DNA from: Mollicutes bacterium
GTDB taxonomy: Bacteria > Bacillota_I > Bacilli_A > Izemoplasmatales > Izemoplasmataceae
Assembly (NCBI GenBank): GCA_003552275.1
Contig: PUKL01000045.1
Span: 1 to 7,032 of the forward strand
DNA: 7,032 nucleotides
Direction of reading: 5' to 3'
The position numbers were made by a program, and so were the translations under genes. This document shows positions 1-5,519 of the stretch, one piece after another. Position 1 is the first letter of the stretch, and every line of letters starts with the position of its first letter. Under the pieces are notes generated by a model, which searched no databases, had not been told where the DNA came from, and saw only the letters and a list, made by a program, of their open reading frames with translations.

Positions 1-84
1 GATTTCGACCTCTTGGTCCAAATCGCAGGCGGCGAGCATGAACATGCCGACAAAAAACAAGGCTGCAGTCAACAATTTCTTCAT
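1..84 (-). CDS. Lipoprotein, N-terminal fragment (gene runs off the left edge)
   Basis: Only the first 28 codons are in the window. The start is ATG at 84-82 on the minus strand, preceded by the ribosome binding site AAAGGAG (100-94) with 9 nt spacing. The peptide begins MKKLLTAALFFVGMFMLAAC: two lysines, a hydrophobic stretch, then the lipobox L-A-A-C at residues 17-20, so Cys20 should be lipidated after signal peptidase II cleavage. The acidic stretch DLDQEVEI that follows is typical of a mature lipoprotein linker. The protein should be anchored on the outer face of the membrane. Its function cannot be told because the mature domain lies outside the window. It has its own promoter and a long structured leader (separate entries). 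The signal peptide is clear; that the ORF stays open to the left is assumed. Confidence 0.85.
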   Translation of the reverse strand, partial: MKKLLTAALFFVGMFMLAACDLDQEVEI

Positions 85-123
85 CCCAAAACACTCCTTT
101 TTGACCTATTACAAAGGAAAGCC

Positions 124-207
124 GGTTTTCGGTCATGCCGAAAACCAGCAGTTCTGCGATGGAGATGTTTCCACAGTCGAAATCGTCCGCGGTTTCCGCC
201 TGACCGA
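124..207 (-). promoter_or_regulatory. Structured 5' leader with alternative pairing, upstream of the lipoprotein gene
   Basis: A perfect 9-bp inverted repeat (124-132 with 138-146, loop 133-137) forms a hairpin in the lipoprotein leader RNA, about 40-60 nt before the start codon. The segment 129-135 (TCGGTCA on the plus strand) is also exactly complementary to 201-207 (TGACCGA), at the 5' end of the same leader. That pairing would use bases of the local hairpin, so the two folds exclude each other, as in attenuators or riboswitch platforms. The tail after the hairpin is only mildly U-rich (GGCTTTCCTTTG), so it is not a convincing terminator. I do not recognise a known riboswitch consensus; in particular the conserved c-di-GMP-I core is absent. 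The regulatory role is inference from the pairing alone. Confidence 0.35.
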
Positions 208-226
208 CCGTTTTCTTTGTAAACAC

Positions 227-254
227 ATTATATCACGCACAAATTCACGTGCAA
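227..254 (-). promoter_or_regulatory. Sigma-A-like promoter of the lipoprotein gene
   Basis: On the minus strand a perfect TATAAT (-10, 232-227) lies 16 nt downstream of TTGCAC (-35, 254-249; 3 of 6 consensus bases). Transcription should begin near 220, leaving an untranslated leader of about 135 nt before the ATG at 84. The -10 is ideal and the -35 weak. Confidence 0.6.
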
Positions 255-327
255 GGGATACGACAAAGGACCATCGCAGGATGAAGCGCGGATAAGGGTT
301 GCATGATGAATCGTCCGGACTATCGTG

Positions 328-576
328 TCACAGCCGGCGCGTGATGGCGATCAGGATCACCGCACCCAAGAGCGCGATGCCGAAACCTTGCCACGTGAAG
401 GCTTCGACGCTTCCGAGCCCGAAGAGCGAAGCGATCCAGCCCCCGAGGACGGCACCGAGCAGGCCGATGATGACATTGCGGATGAGACCGCGGCGGCGGG
501 TTTTCATGATGATGCTCGCGACCCAGCCGACAAAAGCACCGAAAATGACCCAAGCGAGTATGACCAATACAGGCAT
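328..576 (-). CDS. GlsB/YeaQ/YmgE-family small membrane protein (transglycosylase-associated-like)
   Basis: An 82-residue, almost wholly hydrophobic protein with three predicted membrane segments: about 3-24, 34-53 and 61-79. The first loop is basic (MKTRRRG, 24-30) and the second segment is glycine-rich (GLLGAVLGGW). This size, the three-segment layout and the G-x-x-x-G pattern are those of the GlsB/YeaQ/YmgE family (older name: transglycosylase-associated protein), which is linked to general stress responses but has no proven biochemical activity. The start chosen is ATG at 576-574, because a perfect AGGAGG (589-584) lies 7 nt upstream. An in-frame ATG at 711 would add 45 residues unlike the family. 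It appears monocistronic; I see no convincing terminator between its stop and the lipoprotein promoter. Confidence 0.88.
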   Translation of the reverse strand: MPVLVILAWVIFGAFVGWVASIIMKTRRRGLIRNVIIGLLGAVLGGWIASLFGLGSVEAFTWQGFGIALLGAVILIAITRRL

Positions 577-713
577 GATACATCCTCCTATTTGAAAGTA
601 TGATGGTTGAACGGCGGACATGACAATCATCGGACACAATGAGACATCATCCTTGTTGTGCGGTGTTTTCCATCTTCCGCTCATCATGTGTCTATGTGCA
701 TCACCTATCATTC

Positions 714-719
714 ATTATA
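714..719 (-). promoter_or_regulatory. Candidate -10 box for the GlsB-like gene
   Basis: A perfect TATAAT on the minus strand (719-714) within TGTATAATGAA. At 17-18 nt spacing the -35 region reads TCAGAG or CTCAGA, which is poor, so either another sigma factor or an activator is used, or the match is chance. A closer alternative is TTGTCA-18-CATACT, ending just before the ribosome binding site. Intergenic region 577-819 holds only these signals and the oppositely oriented -10 at 792. Confidence 0.3.
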
Positions 720-791
720 CATGATAATCCGGTTCACTCTGAGAAAAATGTTGTCATGAACACTTTTGGTGCATTATCACCCGCAATACTG

Positions 792-797
792 TATAAT
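792..797 (+). promoter_or_regulatory. Candidate -10 box for the diguanylate cyclase gene
   Basis: A perfect TATAAT (792-797) lies 22 nt before the ATG at 820, placing transcription start near 804 and a leader of about 16 nt containing AAGGA (811-815). No good -35 hexamer is seen 16-18 nt upstream. The same 11-mer, TGTATAATGAA, occurs inverted at 711-721. Confidence 0.4.
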
Positions 798-819
798 GAA
801 ACTTTGACACAAGGAATCC

Positions 820-1860
820 ATGTTGCAGTGTCGAGTTGCTGTCAAACAACTCAGGAAAGCGGTGGTCGCATTGACCGAGGTGAAGGTTTTTTTACGAGAA
901 GAAGGACGTTATGGGAAAGTGCGCATCACATCCAAAGACAAGCCGGAGATTGAACCGCACATCATCGAGAAATGGCAGGCGGTTGCCGACCTTGTGGCTG
1001 AAGCCCTCGAAGTCCCGGCCGCTCTCATCATGAAATCGACAAACACCCACATGGAAGTCTTCGTGAAAAGCGCGTCGGAAGGGAATCCCTACCCCGAAGA
1101 CGGCAAAGACGAACTCGGTCACGGACTCTATTGTGAAGAGGTCATCGGCAAAGACCGCCCCTTCGAGATGAAAAACGCCTCGCGTGATGAAATCTGGAAG
1201 GACAATCCGGACGTTTCCTTACGGATGATCTCCTACTACGGACTCCCGCTTCGTTGGCATGACGGAGAGATTTTCGGCACCATCTGCGTCTTGGACCGGG
1301 ATCCCCGCACCCATGATGAGCAGAAGAAACGTCTCATGATGCTTTTACGGGATTCTCTCGAAGTCGACCTCCACAATCTCGAGTTGATCCAAAACCTCTA
1401 CCGCATGGCGAACATCGACGCACTCACCGGCGTCTCGAGCCGACGACGCATTCTGGAACTCCTCCAAGAACGCAGTGAAACAAGCGACAAGAAACCCTTC
1501 TATTTGGCGATGGTCGATCTTGTCAGGTTCAAGGCCGTGAACGACAAAGAAGGCCACAAGGCCGGCGACAAAGTCTTGGAAGCTCTTGGCTCCGCCCTCA
1601 AGAAGTTCATCGCCGATAACGGCCATGTCGGGCGTCTGGGTGGAGACGAGTTCCTCGCCCTTTGGAATATGGACGACCAAGACCTCGAGGGACAGAAGAA
1701 ACGTCTGGAAGAGACCATCATCGGCGAGAAGGAGATCAAGAAACACGACCTCGAAGTCTCCATCGGTATCGCGAAAAGTGAAGAGGCATCCGGCGAAAAC
1801 TTGCTCGCCCTCGCCGACAAAAGACTGCTCCGGGATAAACGTGACCAACGCGACAAGTGA
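820..1860 (+). CDS. GAF-domain diguanylate cyclase (GGDEF)
   Basis: A 346-residue soluble protein that should condense two GTP into cyclic di-GMP under control of a sensory domain. Residues about 47-190 form a GAF domain: conserved-looking stretches are GLYCEEVI (102-109) and, at 140-159, Y-GLPLRW-DGE-FGTICVLD. Residues about 192-340 are a GGDEF domain opening with NIDALTG and SRRR. Metal ligand Asp233, guanine-binding Asn241 and Asp250, and an intact GGDEF motif (274-278) are all present, so catalysis is expected. The second Asp of the usual D-I/L-D motif is Val235. The RxxD inhibitory site upstream of GGDEF is missing (A-D-N-G at 265-268). No membrane segment and no EAL or HD-GYP domain. 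The start at 820 has AAGGA 4 nt upstream and fits the -10 at 792; GTG codons at 880 (V21) or 919 (V34) are alternatives, since the first 45 residues match no domain I know. The ligand sensed by GAF is unknown. Confidence 0.93.
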   Translation: MLQCRVAVKQLRKAVVALTEVKVFLREEGRYGKVRITSKDKPEIEPHIIEKWQAVADLVAEALEVPAALIMKSTNTHMEVFVKSASEGNPYPEDGKDELGHGLYCEEVIGKDRPFEMKNASRDEIWKDNPDVSLRMISYYGLPLRWHDGEIFGTICVLDRDPRTHDEQKKRLMMLLRDSLEVDLHNLELIQNLYRMANIDALTGVSSRRRILELLQERSETSDKKPFYLAMVDLVRFKAVNDKEGHKAGDKVLEALGSALKKFIADNGHVGRLGGDEFLALWNMDDQDLEGQKKRLEETIIGEKEIKKHDLEVSIGIAKSEEASGENLLALADKRLLRDKRDQRDK

Positions 1861-2093
1861 ACACTGAAGACGCAACATGGGAAGGAAATCCCATAGACAC
1901 ATCTGTACAGGAATGGGAACAATGTCTCAAAAAGAACGAAAAGGCCGCGGTGGCACGTCTCTTCGAAATCAACGACGGCAATATCATCTTCGCCGTCCCT
2001 CCCGATAAAAGCACTGGATCGCAGACTTCTGTTAAATACAAGAACCCCGTCTCGGCGGGGTTCTTCGTTTTCTCGGGTGATAGGGGCGTTTGA
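1857..2093 (+). CDS. Candidate small protein, translationally coupled to the diguanylate cyclase
   Basis: A 78-residue ORF whose GTG start overlaps the cyclase stop in a GTGA junction, which suggests translation by ribosomes terminating on the cyclase. Through about codon 58 its codons look like those of the neighbours, with many C-ending codons (GAC, CTC, TTC, ATC, GTC), and it encodes an acidic N-terminus, a likely helix (S16-F36) and a hydrophobic run DGNIIFAVPP. No signal peptide or membrane segment is visible, and I do not recognise the family. Oddity: the last 17 or so codons are made by the terminator hairpin (2040-2065), so either the true stop was lost by a frameshift or the tail is non-functional read-out. 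There is no separate good ribosome binding site. It may be a real c-di-GMP-linked partner, a decayed gene, or a chance ORF. Confidence 0.42.
   Translation: MNTEDATWEGNPIDTSVQEWEQCLKKNEKAAVARLFEINDGNIIFAVPPDKSTGSQTSVKYKNPVSAGFFVFSGDRGV
2040..2072 (+). terminator. Rho-independent terminator of the cyclase unit
   Basis: A perfect 10-bp stem (2040-2049 AAGAACCCCG with 2056-2065 CGGGGTTCTT), a 6-nt loop, then CGTTTTC on the plus strand. Read from the minus strand the stem is followed by GTATTTAAC, so it may also stop the convergent GNAT/PH-domain unit that ends at 2161. The stretch 2094-2160 between the convergent units holds nothing else I can identify. Confidence 0.85.
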
Positions 2094-2160
2094 AAGATCA
2101 TCAGATTAACTTTGTCTCCCTGAAAATAGTTGTCTGCAGCTTGTCGGTACTTACGATGAT

Positions 2161-2637
2161 TCATTCCTTGAGAAAATCACGCAGGGCGTCATATGCTTTG
2201 ACGGCATCATCCACATGTCTTATGACGAAGCGCTTCTTTTCGGTCTTGACGATGACTTTCCCTTCCTTGTGGACGCGCCGCGGACCGCGACGGGAACTCG
2301 TATGATAGTTCCTGTAGTCGATATCGACAATCTCTTCCCGGTGGATGGTCTCTTGGGCGCCGAAAGGCTTTTCGATGATGAGGGAATCATATTCCGTGGC
2401 CATAAGCACCTTCGGCTTGAACAAGGTGGGAAGCGAGACGAAAAAAGCAAACAAAAGGCTTGTGCCAAAGAGGATGAGGAGGACCGTGTCGATGATGTCT
2501 CCTACGGGCGGTCCGCTTTGCGGGGGGGAATCTTGTGAGAACCGGTTGAAAAGTATCCGGGCGAGAAGAATGATGAAGGGGACGATGAAGGAAGCGATGA
2601 TGAATTTGGGGGATTTTTGTGCCACGGTCTTTCGCAT
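2161..2637 (-). CDS. Two-TM membrane protein with a PH-like cytosolic domain
   Basis: A 158-residue protein with two hydrophobic helices (about 12-30 and 48-72) joined by a short polar, proline-rich loop (SQDSPPQSGPPVG). The C-terminal 85 residues are soluble and fit a bacterial PH-like fold: a run of beta strands (DSLIIEKP, ETIHREEIVDIDYR, GKVIVKTEKKRFVIR) closing in an amphipathic helix (DDAVKAYDALRDFLKE). This resembles bacterial PH-domain membrane proteins (bPH type), whose function is mostly unknown. The PH part should face the cytosol. The start is ATG at 2637 with AAGGAG 9 nt upstream. It lies 18 nt downstream of the GNAT gene and is most likely co-transcribed with it. The strand pattern supports the fold assignment, but no catalytic motif was found. 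Confidence 0.75.
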   Translation of the reverse strand: MRKTVAQKSPKFIIASFIVPFIILLARILFNRFSQDSPPQSGPPVGDIIDTVLLILFGTSLLFAFFVSLPTLFKPKVLMATEYDSLIIEKPFGAQETIHREEIVDIDYRNYHTSSRRGPRRVHKEGKVIVKTEKKRFVIRHVDDAVKAYDALRDFLKE

Positions 2638-2655
2638 TTTGCTTGTCTCCTTGTC

Positions 2656-3135
2656 TCAGTAACGGTAGGTGTGACCGAGAATCTCGATTTCTCGGCCCTT
2701 GGTCTTTTTCTTCTTGGTGATCTCGATGAGGTTCAAGGCGTCATAGCCCTTCTTCCGCAAGAAACCGATCATCGTATCGTTGTCGGGATGGACATAGATG
2801 AACAACTTATCGACCCCTTGTTCTTGCACGTAACGTTCACAATGGTCGAAAAGCGCCGAAGCGTACCCTTTCCTTCTTTTTTCGGGGTCGACGAATATCC
2901 AATCGAGCCAATGGACGCCGTCTTCTTCTTTCAAGACGGCGAAAGCGACGATTTCTTCTTCCTCATAGGCACCGAAGACGGTCTTTCCAGCTTGGAAATG
3001 AGCACGGGCCTCTTCTTCCCTTTCGGCTGGCGTCACTTCCTTTTCGAGCCGGTTCAACTCGTGGAGACGCTCACGGAAGAGACCCGCCAACCGTGTGAAG
3101 TCGTCATCGGGTCGCAGGAGTTTTCTGATCGTCAC
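2656..3135 (-). CDS. GNAT-family N-acetyltransferase
   Basis: A 159-residue protein of normal length for a single GNAT domain, which transfers an acetyl group from acetyl-CoA to an amine. The acetyl-CoA-binding motif A is clear: strand WIFVDPEKR, then R87-R-K-G90-Y-A92 (the R/Q-x-x-G-x-G/A loop), then a helix to about 106. Strand LFIYVHPDND and GFLRKKGYDAL (124-134) form motif B, where the usual conserved Asn-x-x-A is D-x-x-M-like. The C-terminus is a lysine-rich tail (KKKKTK, 141-146) ending in HTYRY. The substrate cannot be told; it could be a small amine or a protein. The start is GTG at 3135-3133 with AGAGGTG 5 nt upstream. It is the first gene of a two-gene unit with the PH-domain membrane protein. 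Confidence 0.9.
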   Translation of the reverse strand: MTIRKLLRPDDDFTRLAGLFRERLHELNRLEKEVTPAEREEEARAHFQAGKTVFGAYEEEEIVAFAVLKEEDGVHWLDWIFVDPEKRRKGYASALFDHCERYVQEQGVDKLFIYVHPDNDTMIGFLRKKGYDALNLIEITKKKKTKGREIEILGHTYRY

Positions 3136-3174
3136 GGGATCACCTCTTTTCCGGGAAAATCACACACGGTATCC

Positions 3175-3183
3175 ACTATACCA
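3175..3183 (-). promoter_or_regulatory. Extended -10 promoter of the GNAT / PH-domain unit
   Basis: TGGTATAGT on the minus strand (3183-3175) is an extended -10 (TGnTATAAT, one mismatch). It sits directly after the stop codon of the beta-propeller gene (3188-3186). No good -35 is visible, which is tolerated with extended -10 promoters. Predicted start is near 3168, giving a leader of about 33 nt. No terminator separates the propeller gene from it, so read-through from upstream is possible. Confidence 0.55.
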
Positions 3184-3185
3184 TA

Positions 3186-4103
3186 TCATCCGCGTTTGCG
3201 GTAGGCGATACCGTCGGGATGGATGCCCGCGGCGATCCTTCCCTTCTCCTGCAAAGTGGCCATGTCGATTATCGAGATGTCGTTGGTCTTGTTGTTGGCG
3301 ACATAGGCGATGGTGCCGTCTGCATTGAAGACGGTGCCGCCGGGCCACACCCCGACGGGGAGCCTTTTTATCTCCCAAGGCCTTGCTTCGCCTTTGACCA
3401 GGTGTTTCGTGTCGATGATGGAGATATCGTTCGATTCCCGGTTCGGCACCAGGGCGTACTTGCCGTCTTGCGAGAAGACGAGCCGGACGGGGACACTGCC
3501 GAGACGTCGCTTGTGCAAGGTCTCGTATGTCTCCGTGTCCAACACGTATAAGGAGTTGTCGTGTTGGTTCGCGACATAGAGTTCGTTACCTTCGGGATGG
3601 ACGGCGATTCCTTCCGGCCCCTTGCCGACGGGGATGTGGGTGAGAATCTCCTCTTTCTCGACATCGATCACGGTGATGTTGTGGCTGCCGATATTGGGGA
3701 CATAGATCCTCTTTTCATCGGGAGAGAAGGCGACCATGTGCGAAAGGTGCTGACGGGTGGGGAATTTGCGCAGAAGTTCGTAATTGCCGGCATCGAAGAT
3801 GTGGATCATGCTGCTCTTGGTCGAAGCGATGTAAAGTTTCCCCTCCTGACTCACTCCCACACCGTGCGGAAAGGAGAAATCCTCGTCCGTGATCCTTTCG
3901 GCGATCGCCATCGCTTCGATGTCGATCACATTGACGGCATTTCCCAAAGAACAAGTCACAAACGCATGTTTCTTGTCCGGAGCGACGGCGATCTCGTGGG
4001 GATTGTGGTCGGTCTCGACGCTTTTTGCGACTTTCCCTTTTTTGAGGTCGATGAACGAAAGAGTGTCTTCATCCTTGTTCAAAACGAGAAGAAGTTCTTC
4101 CAT
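3186..4103 (-). CDS. Seven-blade YVTN/YncE-like beta-propeller protein, probably cytosolic
   Basis: A 305-residue protein built almost wholly from seven repeats of about 40 residues with the pattern (L/Y)-V-x-N ... N-x-I-x-I-I-D ... I-P-V-G-x-x-P-x-G-I-A-x-x-P-D-G-K, as in YVTN/YncE and lactonase-like propellers. Clear copies include NITVIDVEKEEILTHIPVGK and the two NDISIID blades near the C-terminus. The N-terminal LLLVLNK matches the V-x-N strand that the last repeat lacks (it ends PDGIAYRKRG), so the ring should close by a Velcro strand swap. There is no signal peptide or membrane helix, so it should be cytosolic. Its function is unknown; such propellers bind proteins, DNA or ligands. The start chosen is ATG at 4103 with AGGAGG 6 nt upstream. 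A longer reading to 4193 adds 30 residues encoded by the terminator of the upstream gene and is rejected. Confidence 0.88.
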   Translation of the reverse strand: MEELLLVLNKDEDTLSFIDLKKGKVAKSVETDHNPHEIAVAPDKKHAFVTCSLGNAVNVIDIEAMAIAERITDEDFSFPHGVGVSQEGKLYIASTKSSMIHIFDAGNYELLRKFPTRQHLSHMVAFSPDEKRIYVPNIGSHNITVIDVEKEEILTHIPVGKGPEGIAVHPEGNELYVANQHDNSLYVLDTETYETLHKRRLGSVPVRLVFSQDGKYALVPNRESNDISIIDTKHLVKGEARPWEIKRLPVGVWPGGTVFNADGTIAYVANNKTNDISIIDMATLQEKGRIAAGIHPDGIAYRKRG

Positions 4104-4163
4104 GGTTTCCCTCCTGATTTTTAAATGTGCTTCATGGCAAATTCTTGCTGCAAAAGGCGTAAG

Positions 4164-4198
4164 CAAAAACCCGATGTTGAACGCATCAGCCATCGGGT
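4164..4198 (-). terminator. Terminator of the potassium channel gene
   Basis: On the minus strand an 8-bp stem (4198-4191 ACCCGATG with 4176-4169 CATCGGGT), a 14-nt loop, then five T residues (4168-4164). It starts about 10 nt after the channel stop codon. It lies inside the over-long reading of the propeller ORF. Confidence 0.75.
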
Positions 4199-4208
4199 CC
4201 TTCTTTCG

Positions 4209-5219
4209 TCATTTCGGTTGTTCTTCTGCAAGGCCTTTCAACGTCTCGATCTGGTCTTGTTGGCCGATGACGATAATCTTGTCGTGCGGTGCCAAAGTCT
4301 CCTCGGCATGGGGGTTGAAGCGGAATTTCTCGTCTTTTTCATGTTTGATCGCCAAGACGATGAGACCGGTCTTGTCCGAGATGCGCGCCTCTTTGAGTTT
4401 CTTGTGACAAAGCCGGGACTTGGGATGGATCTCGATCTCTTCGAGCTCCAACGTGATGTCTTCCGTGTGGATGACGTTTTCCATGAAGTATGTCGTCGAG
4501 GGCTTCAACATCATCGCGGCCATCTTTCTGCCCCCGATTTCGTTCGGGGAGACGGTGTAGTTCGCACCGGCCCGCTTGAGTTTTTCATGGGCGTTCTTGT
4601 CGATGGCTCGCGCCACGATATGCAAATCTTTGTTCATCTGGCGGGCGGTGAGAACGACGAACACGTTGTCGGCATCTTTGGAAAGCGTCGCGACGAGTCC
4701 TTTCGCCCTCTCGATGTGGGCCCGTGACAGCACGTCTTCATGGGTGGCGTCCCCGGTTATGTGGGTGACGTCCGCATCTTGGAGTTCCTCGACGACTTCG
4801 GGGTCCTTCTCGATGACGACGAAGGGTACTCCCCGATTTTGGAACTGTTGCATGATGTAGAAGCCGGTCTCTCCGGACCCGGCGATGATATAGTGGTCCT
4901 TCAGATGTTCGATGTTCTTTTCCATACGGTTTCGCCTCCAGATTTCGTTCATATGTCCGCTTGTGAAAAACGCCCCGATCCGTGATATGACGAATCCCAC
5001 CGTGCCGACACTCGTGACGATGACGAAGATGGAAAATACCTGGGCCGCCTGTGTCATCTCGGCCACTTCGGTGTAACCGACGGTGGAGATGGTGATCACG
5101 GTCATATAGAGAGCATCCAAAAAAGACAGATCGAGTAGAACCATGTACCCGACGGTGGCGCCGAACACGAGAAACACCAAAAATATGGCAAGCATCATGA
5201 TACGTTTCACATTGGGCAT
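4209..5219 (-). CDS. MthK-type potassium channel: two TM helices, pore loop, RCK (TrkA-N/TrkA-C) domains
   Basis: A 336-residue channel subunit that should assemble as a membrane tetramer with a cytosolic RCK gating ring. Numbering from the chosen Met: TM1 about 5-28, pore helix and filter 33-52, TM2 about 60-85. The filter reads T-I-S-T-V-G-Y-T-E-V, that is TVGY followed by Thr where the K+ signature has Gly. RCK-N begins about residue 109 with strand HYIIAG and the nucleotide-binding GSGETG loop (114-119), then VVIEKDP with the acidic residue at the end of the second strand, and GDATHEDVL. RCK-C (TrkA-C) covers about 248-330. The start is ATG at 5219 with AGAGGA about 11 nt upstream. The longer ATG at 5333 overlaps the -10 box and would lie ahead of the transcript start, so it is rejected. 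Gating ligand (Ca2+, nucleotide or other) cannot be read. The gene has its own promoter and terminator. Confidence 0.9.
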   Translation of the reverse strand: MPNVKRIMMLAIFLVFLVFGATVGYMVLLDLSFLDALYMTVITISTVGYTEVAEMTQAAQVFSIFVIVTSVGTVGFVISRIGAFFTSGHMNEIWRRNRMEKNIEHLKDHYIIAGSGETGFYIMQQFQNRGVPFVVIEKDPEVVEELQDADVTHITGDATHEDVLSRAHIERAKGLVATLSKDADNVFVVLTARQMNKDLHIVARAIDKNAHEKLKRAGANYTVSPNEIGGRKMAAMMLKPSTTYFMENVIHTEDITLELEEIEIHPKSRLCHKKLKEARISDKTGLIVLAIKHEKDEKFRFNPHAEETLAPHDKIIVIGQQDQIETLKGLAEEQPK

Positions 5220-5331
5220 GAGCGGTCCAATCCTCTCTTGAACGGATATGGCTTTTCCGCGACTTTTGGTCTTTCTGGCTGTAAAGACCGGAAGTCGCAC
5301 CCTTTTTGGGGACGATCTCCCCTTCACTTTC

Positions 5332-5360
5332 ATTGTAAGTAGTCAAGGCCTGTCTGTCCA
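5332..5360 (-). promoter_or_regulatory. Sigma-A promoter of the potassium channel gene
   Basis: TGGACA (-35, 5360-5355; 5 of 6) and TACAAT (-10, 5337-5332; 5 of 6) with an ideal 17-nt spacer on the minus strand. Transcription should begin near 5325, leaving a leader of about 105 nt before the ATG at 5219. Because the -10 covers the upstream in-frame ATG (5333-5331), this promoter decides the gene start. Confidence 0.7.
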
Positions 5361-5423
5361 CCACTTTTCTTTTCGACAGAGAAAAAGTCGTTCGCTAAGA
5401 CCCGTTCTCGTCGCCGGCCCCTG

Positions 5424-5466
5424 AAAAAACGAAACGTGTGGCGACACCGGATAGTGCCGCCACACG
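5424..5466 (-). terminator. Terminator of the DUF1576-like / 116-aa unit
   Basis: On the minus strand a 9-bp perfect stem (5466-5458 CGTGTGGCG with 5443-5435 CGCCACACG), topped by a further 3-bp GTG/CAC pairing inside the 14-nt loop, followed by TTTCGTTTTTT (5434-5424). It lies about 50 nt after the stop of the 116-residue gene and upstream of the channel promoter. The remaining intergenic bases (5361-5423 and 5467-5519) show nothing I can assign. Confidence 0.85.
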
Positions 5467-5519
5467 AGCAATTGCATGATAAAACATTCCCTGGTGCGCA
5501 TTGAGTCATGCGGCAGACA

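Noticed and set aside
85..254. c-di-GMP riboswitch in the lipoprotein leader, suggested by the nearby cyclase
   Set aside because: Neither the class I core nor the full class II pattern is present; only a short GCGGAAAC resembles class II and the rest does not fit.
577..711. Longer GlsB-like protein starting at 711
   Set aside because: The ATG at 576 has a perfect AGGAGG at 7 nt and gives the usual family length; the extra 45 residues are polar and would cross the promoter region.
1877..2009. Arg-rich alternative frame inside 1861-2040 starting at ATG 1876 or 1913
   Set aside because: The product is strongly basic and low in hydrophobic residues, typical of an out-of-frame reading; the 1857 frame has better codon use.
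1345..2164. Long minus-strand ORFs (1345-1902, 1500-1922, 1736-2164) opposite the cyclase
   Set aside because: They mirror a clear GAF-GGDEF gene; their proteins show no domain and they have no ribosome binding site or promoter. They arise from codon bias.
4104..4193. Longer propeller protein starting at 4193
   Set aside because: The added codons are the terminator of the K+ channel gene; ATG 4103 has a strong ribosome binding site.
2617..4727. Plus-strand ORFs of 158-195 residues (2617-3204, 3561-4124, 3889-4407, 4125-4727)
   Set aside because: They lie opposite the GNAT, propeller and K+ channel genes, all of which have recognisable motifs and ribosome binding sites; the plus-strand products look like reverse-complement reads.
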